DNA of 9,209 nt, taken from positions 1 to 9,209 of the forward strand of contig JAHEEQ010000064.1 in the NCBI GenBank assembly GCA_024640585.1, written 5' to 3'. Positions 7,555 through 9,209 of the stretch are shown in pieces. Positions within the stretch are counted from its first letter, which is position 1, and each line of letters opens with the position of its first letter. Source of the DNA: Micrococcales bacterium (GTDB taxonomy: Bacteria > Actinomycetota > Actinomycetes > S36-B12 > UBA5976). The translations under genes and the position numbers were made by a program. The notes beneath the pieces were generated by a model that ran no database searches, was not told where the DNA came from, and saw only the letters and a program-made list of their open reading frames with translations.

Positions 7555-7577
7555 CGCTATCCCAATTTTGAATAACG
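7555..7577. promoter_or_regulatory. ModE box 2 (imperfect, in tandem with box 1)
   Basis: CGCTATCC-N7-GAATAACG keeps the same arm register and 7-nt spacer as box 1, with 6 of 8 arm pairs symmetric. Its centre (7566) is 33 bp from that of box 1 (7533), about three helical turns, so two ModE dimers would lie on the same DNA face. It ends 11 bp before the modE start, so modE is probably autoregulated. Confidence 0.6.
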
Positions 7578-7588
7578 AAAATTCACTA

Positions 7589-8356
7589 ATGCCTGAGAAA
7601 ACCTTAAAAATTGATTTGGCACAAGCGCTTGGCGATGTAAACATTGATAAGCGCATTGAGATATTGCGGCAAGTAGGACTCGTGGGATCCATTTCTGAAG
7701 CGGCTCGGGTAACTGGTGTGAGCTACAAGGCTGCTTGGCAAGCAATTGAAACACTAGGAAATTTGGCAGGCAAGCCAATGGTGGAAAAAGCGGTGGGAGG
7801 TAGCGGTGGCGGTGGTGCGCAACTTACACAAGAAGGTCAAAAAGTATTGGAAGGTGCGGAGTTGCTTAGTAGGGCAAAAACTGCTGTGTTTGCTGAATTA
7901 GAAAAAGGATTTAGCAACTTCTCGGCGTTAGGTTTTTCAAGTTTGAACTTGAGAACAAGTATGCGCAATCATTTACCGTGCCAAATTCAGCAAATGAAAA
8001 AAAATGGAGCCTTTACAAGAGTTGTAATGGAATTAGGCGAAGGACAATTGCTTGCTTCAAAAATCACCGAAGAGAGTGCGCAGTTGCTAGGACTTGTAGT
8101 TAATATGGACGTTTTAGCGTTGTGCAAAGCAACAGGCGTATCAATTACATCAACGAAAAGTAAGAAACAAGGCGTGAATGTTCTGAAGGGCAAAGTCACA
8201 AGAATTTCAAATGGTAAGCAAAGTGGAGAAGTTTCTATTAGGCTAAATTCAGGTTTCCAACTTGTGGGGTTCTCTACTCAATTGAGTTCTCATAAAGTGG
8301 GTGATGAAGCGTATGCATTGGTAGATGAAACGAGCGTGGTCATCGCTTTGACTTGA
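7589..8356 (+). CDS. modE: Molybdate-responsive regulator ModE
   Basis: 255 residues from ATG 7589, close to the 262 of E. coli ModE. The N-terminal winged helix-turn-helix (about 20-100) has the ModE pattern GSISEAARVTGVSYKAAWQAI (HTH, 33-53), then the glycine-rich GGSGGGGAQLT wing (70-80). Two TOBE/Mop molybdate-binding modules follow: 122-187 (LRTSMRNHLP, SQ-type LGLVVNMDVLALCKAT) and 194-255 (QGVNVLKGKVTRIS ... VVIAL). S124, R126, N127 and K180 match the oxyanion-contacting positions of the first module. With molybdate bound it represses molybdate uptake genes. No Shine-Dalgarno is evident before ATG 7589; the frame stays open up to 7505 but that part would overlap modA and the operators. 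It is divergent from modA across two ModE boxes and converges on the minus-strand gene ending 4 bp downstream. Confidence 0.93.
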   Translation: MPEKTLKIDLAQALGDVNIDKRIEILRQVGLVGSISEAARVTGVSYKAAWQAIETLGNLAGKPMVEKAVGGSGGGGAQLTQEGQKVLEGAELLSRAKTAVFAELEKGFSNFSALGFSSLNLRTSMRNHLPCQIQQMKKNGAFTRVVMELGEGQLLASKITEESAQLLGLVVNMDVLALCKATGVSITSTKSKKQGVNVLKGKVTRISNGKQSGEVSIRLNSGFQLVGFSTQLSSHKVGDEAYALVDETSVVIALT

Positions 8357-8359
8357 ATT

Positions 8360-8764
8360 TCACTTGGTCAAATCTATTACAGCGTTGCTTTGAATAAGCG
8401 GATCCAACATCTTTTGTGTTTGATTGATAGATGTTGGATTTGACTGATTTTTCATTGGCACAGCAGTAGCACTACTACTTGGCACAGAAGTCGTCTTGTC
8501 GTTGGATTTGAGCTTGTTAGCACGGACTTTTTCTTGCTCTATTTCCTGTGCTGAAGTTTTCTTAGCTTTACTTGGCTTGGGACTGACTATCTTGGGCTTG
8601 AATGGCTTAGCTACTTTAGGGGCAGCAGTAGTTGATTTGGCTCGTTGAGCATCAAGCTGTTTTTGCTCTTGTGCTTGTTTTGCGATTGCTTGCCAAACGC
8701 TATCAGTGATTAGCTTCCATAGTTCCATTTGTGACTGAGCATCAGCGAACTCAAATAATCTCAT
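8360..8764 (-). CDS. Unrecognised Lys/Ala/Pro-rich protein, possibly phage-derived
   Basis: 134 residues, no signal peptide or membrane segment. The N-terminal 40 residues (MRLFEFADAQSQMELWKLI, then DSVWQAIAKQAQEQKQLDAQ) form a probable amphipathic helix or coiled coil. Residues 45-95 are basic and Ala/Pro/Lys-rich (VAKPFKPKIVSPKPSKAKK) and likely disordered; the tail is Ser/Thr/Asn-rich. The MRLFEFA opening resembles short hypothetical proteins of T4-like environmental phages as I remember them, which is weak evidence of phage origin. A good GGAGG site lies 8 nt before the ATG, and an AT-rich stretch with TATAGATAAATAC lies just upstream. Its 3' end is duplicated at 332-468. It converges on modE with only 3 bp between the stops. 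Function unknown. Confidence 0.7.
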   Translation of the reverse strand: MRLFEFADAQSQMELWKLITDSVWQAIAKQAQEQKQLDAQRAKSTTAAPKVAKPFKPKIVSPKPSKAKKTSAQEIEQEKVRANKLKSNDKTTSVPSSSATAVPMKNQSNPTSINQTQKMLDPLIQSNAVIDLTK

Positions 8765-8770
8765 CGGTTG

Positions 8771-8797
8771 ATCCTCCGATGTATTTATCTATAAATG
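8771..8797 (-). promoter_or_regulatory. Likely promoter -10 region and ribosome site of the 8764 gene
   Basis: On the minus strand, TATAGATAAATAC (8783-8795) is followed by ATCGGAGG (GGAGG 8 nt before the ATG). The AT block could be a sigma-70 -10 element and also resembles the ATAAATA late-promoter core of T4-like phages. No convincing -35 was found; a TTGATG 17 nt upstream of GATAAA is inside the terminator stem. Confidence 0.4.
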
Positions 8798-8802
8798 GAA
8801 AC

Positions 8803-8820
8803 GCCCCATCAAGTGGGGCA
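8803..8820 (-). terminator. Intrinsic terminator-like hairpin downstream of the 60-codon frame
   Basis: On the minus strand, TGCCCCA-CTTGA-TGGGGCG forms a strong 6-7 pair GC stem with a small loop, followed by TTTCCATTT. It follows the minus-strand frame ending at 8856 and precedes the next minus-strand gene, as expected for a terminator between two units. The T-run is short, so strength is uncertain. Confidence 0.65.
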
Positions 8821-8824
8821 TTGT

Positions 8825-8841
8825 TGTCCTTTTAAAGGACA
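8825..8841. repeat. Palindrome TGTCCTTTTAAAGGACA (single copy)
   Basis: Perfect arms, extended by one more T/A pair on each side (8824-8842). Same family as 1210-1226 and 6509-6525, but with no TGTCGTTT partner 35-37 bp on either side. It lies between the stop of the 60-codon frame and the terminator, about 60 bp upstream of the 8764 gene start. Confidence 0.75.
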
Positions 8842-8855
8842 AACTACAAAACAGC

Positions 8856-9038
8856 TTACTTAGTAAAGCCGCTTTTCAGCTTCAGACCCACACTTTCAAG
8901 CTGAGCATCGAATTCACCAGTTTCAGCTGCCAGTTTCAATGTATCAAGTGCTTTCAATAGCTCTGCTGCACTTGCAACTTCGACTGAGTTCTTAGGGTTT
9001 AGTTTGAAGGTCCAAGCAGATGGTTTCTTTAAACCCAA
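8856..9038 (-). pseudogene. 5'-truncated unrecognised minus-strand gene
   Basis: A frame of up to 60 codons, with no ATG; the only available start is a TTG at 9038 without a Shine-Dalgarno, and the frame closes at 9084. The C-terminal part (NPKNSVEVASAAELLKALD and the following EFDAQLESVGLKLKSGFTK) has a believable helical composition, and its stop is followed by a palindrome and a terminator, so it looks like the real end of a gene. Its first roughly 12 codons are antisense to the PDZ frame, so the genuine gene probably lost its 5' end at a junction near 9000. No family recognised. Confidence 0.45.
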
Positions 9039-9209
9039 GGTTACAAAAATAGTTGTAGATCTTGTTGAGCCAGGATCACAAGCTCAAACTGCCGGCTTAG
9101 CGCTTGGAGATGAATTGATTAAAGTTCAGGATATTGATGTGCCTGGAACAGATGCCTCAGTGCTCAAGCCCCATATGGAGTTTGTTTCAGGCAAACCCAA
9201 GAAGCTGAT
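8989..9209 (+). CDS. PDZ-domain protein fragment (no start; continues past right edge)
   Basis: From about 8989 the plus frame reads FLGFSLKVQADGFF, then VTKIVVDLVEPGSQAQTAG, LALGDELIKVQDIDVPG and a segment ending EFVSGKPKKL. The LGFSL carboxylate-binding-type strand, PGSQAQTAGL and GDELIKV motifs are classic for PDZ domains of periplasmic proteases or small exported PDZ proteins. The frame is open back to a stop at 8902, but that part is Ser/Ala-rich and looks like the antisense of the minus-strand gene. There is no ATG, only a TTG at 9004, and no signal peptide. It therefore seems to be a PDZ gene missing its 5' end by rearrangement or misassembly. The gene type beyond the PDZ domain cannot be told from this fragment. 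Confidence 0.6.

Noticed and set aside
8360..8764. Phasin or histone-like (Lys/Ala-rich) protein
   Set aside because: The composition is suggestive, but no phasin domain or repeated AKPAA-type histone-like motif spans the protein; left as unrecognised.

Overview
The window looks like a chromosomal accessory region of a moderately low-GC betaproteobacterium. Burkholderiales is likely and Comamonadaceae is my best guess, from the style of the DUF2946, Crp/Fnr and ModE proteins. This placement is inference, since there is no rRNA or other taxonomic marker. No tRNA, rRNA, CRISPR array, transposase or integrase was seen.

Layout, left to right. (1) The 3' end of a DUF2306-type membrane protein gene runs in from the left edge. 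(2) A gene-poor stretch holds, on the minus strand, a broken copy of the 3' end of the gene at 8360-8764. (3) A secreted, Met/Gly/His-rich protein resembling the Spy/CpxP (LTXXQ) family follows. (4) A plus-strand metal-handling cluster comes next: a DUF2946 protein, a Crp/Fnr-type regulator starting at GTG, a TonB-dependent receptor, a PepSY-type inner-membrane protein with a His-rich insert, and a PCu(A)C periplasmic copper chaperone. The gene set suggests copper (or metal-chelate) capture at the outer membrane, reduction or handling at the inner membrane, and periplasmic delivery to cuproenzymes. The substrate is not proven. (5) A molybdate module follows: modA on the minus strand, with a small overlapping hypothetical gene behind it, and a divergent modE on the plus strand. 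Two tandem ModE-like palindromes sit between modA and modE. No modB or modC is present. (6) On the minus strand are a small unrecognised Lys/Ala/Pro-rich protein gene, a hairpin terminator and a 60-codon frame without a proper start. The latter runs head-on into a plus-strand PDZ-domain frame at the right edge that also lacks a start.

Three structures cut across the genes. First, a 17-nt palindrome family, TGTC(G/C)TTT-N-AAA(C/G)GACA, occurs at five places: two pairs and a single. It looks like either operators of a Crp/Fnr-family protein or an interspersed repeat. Second, bases 332-468 are a direct repeat of the 3' end of the gene at 8360-8764, offset by 8028 bp and with a 56-nt identical core. 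This is the arrangement left when an element integrates into the 3' end of a gene, so the copper/molybdate block may be an island, although no recombinase is visible. Third, the frames meeting near 9000 suggest a rearrangement or assembly junction.
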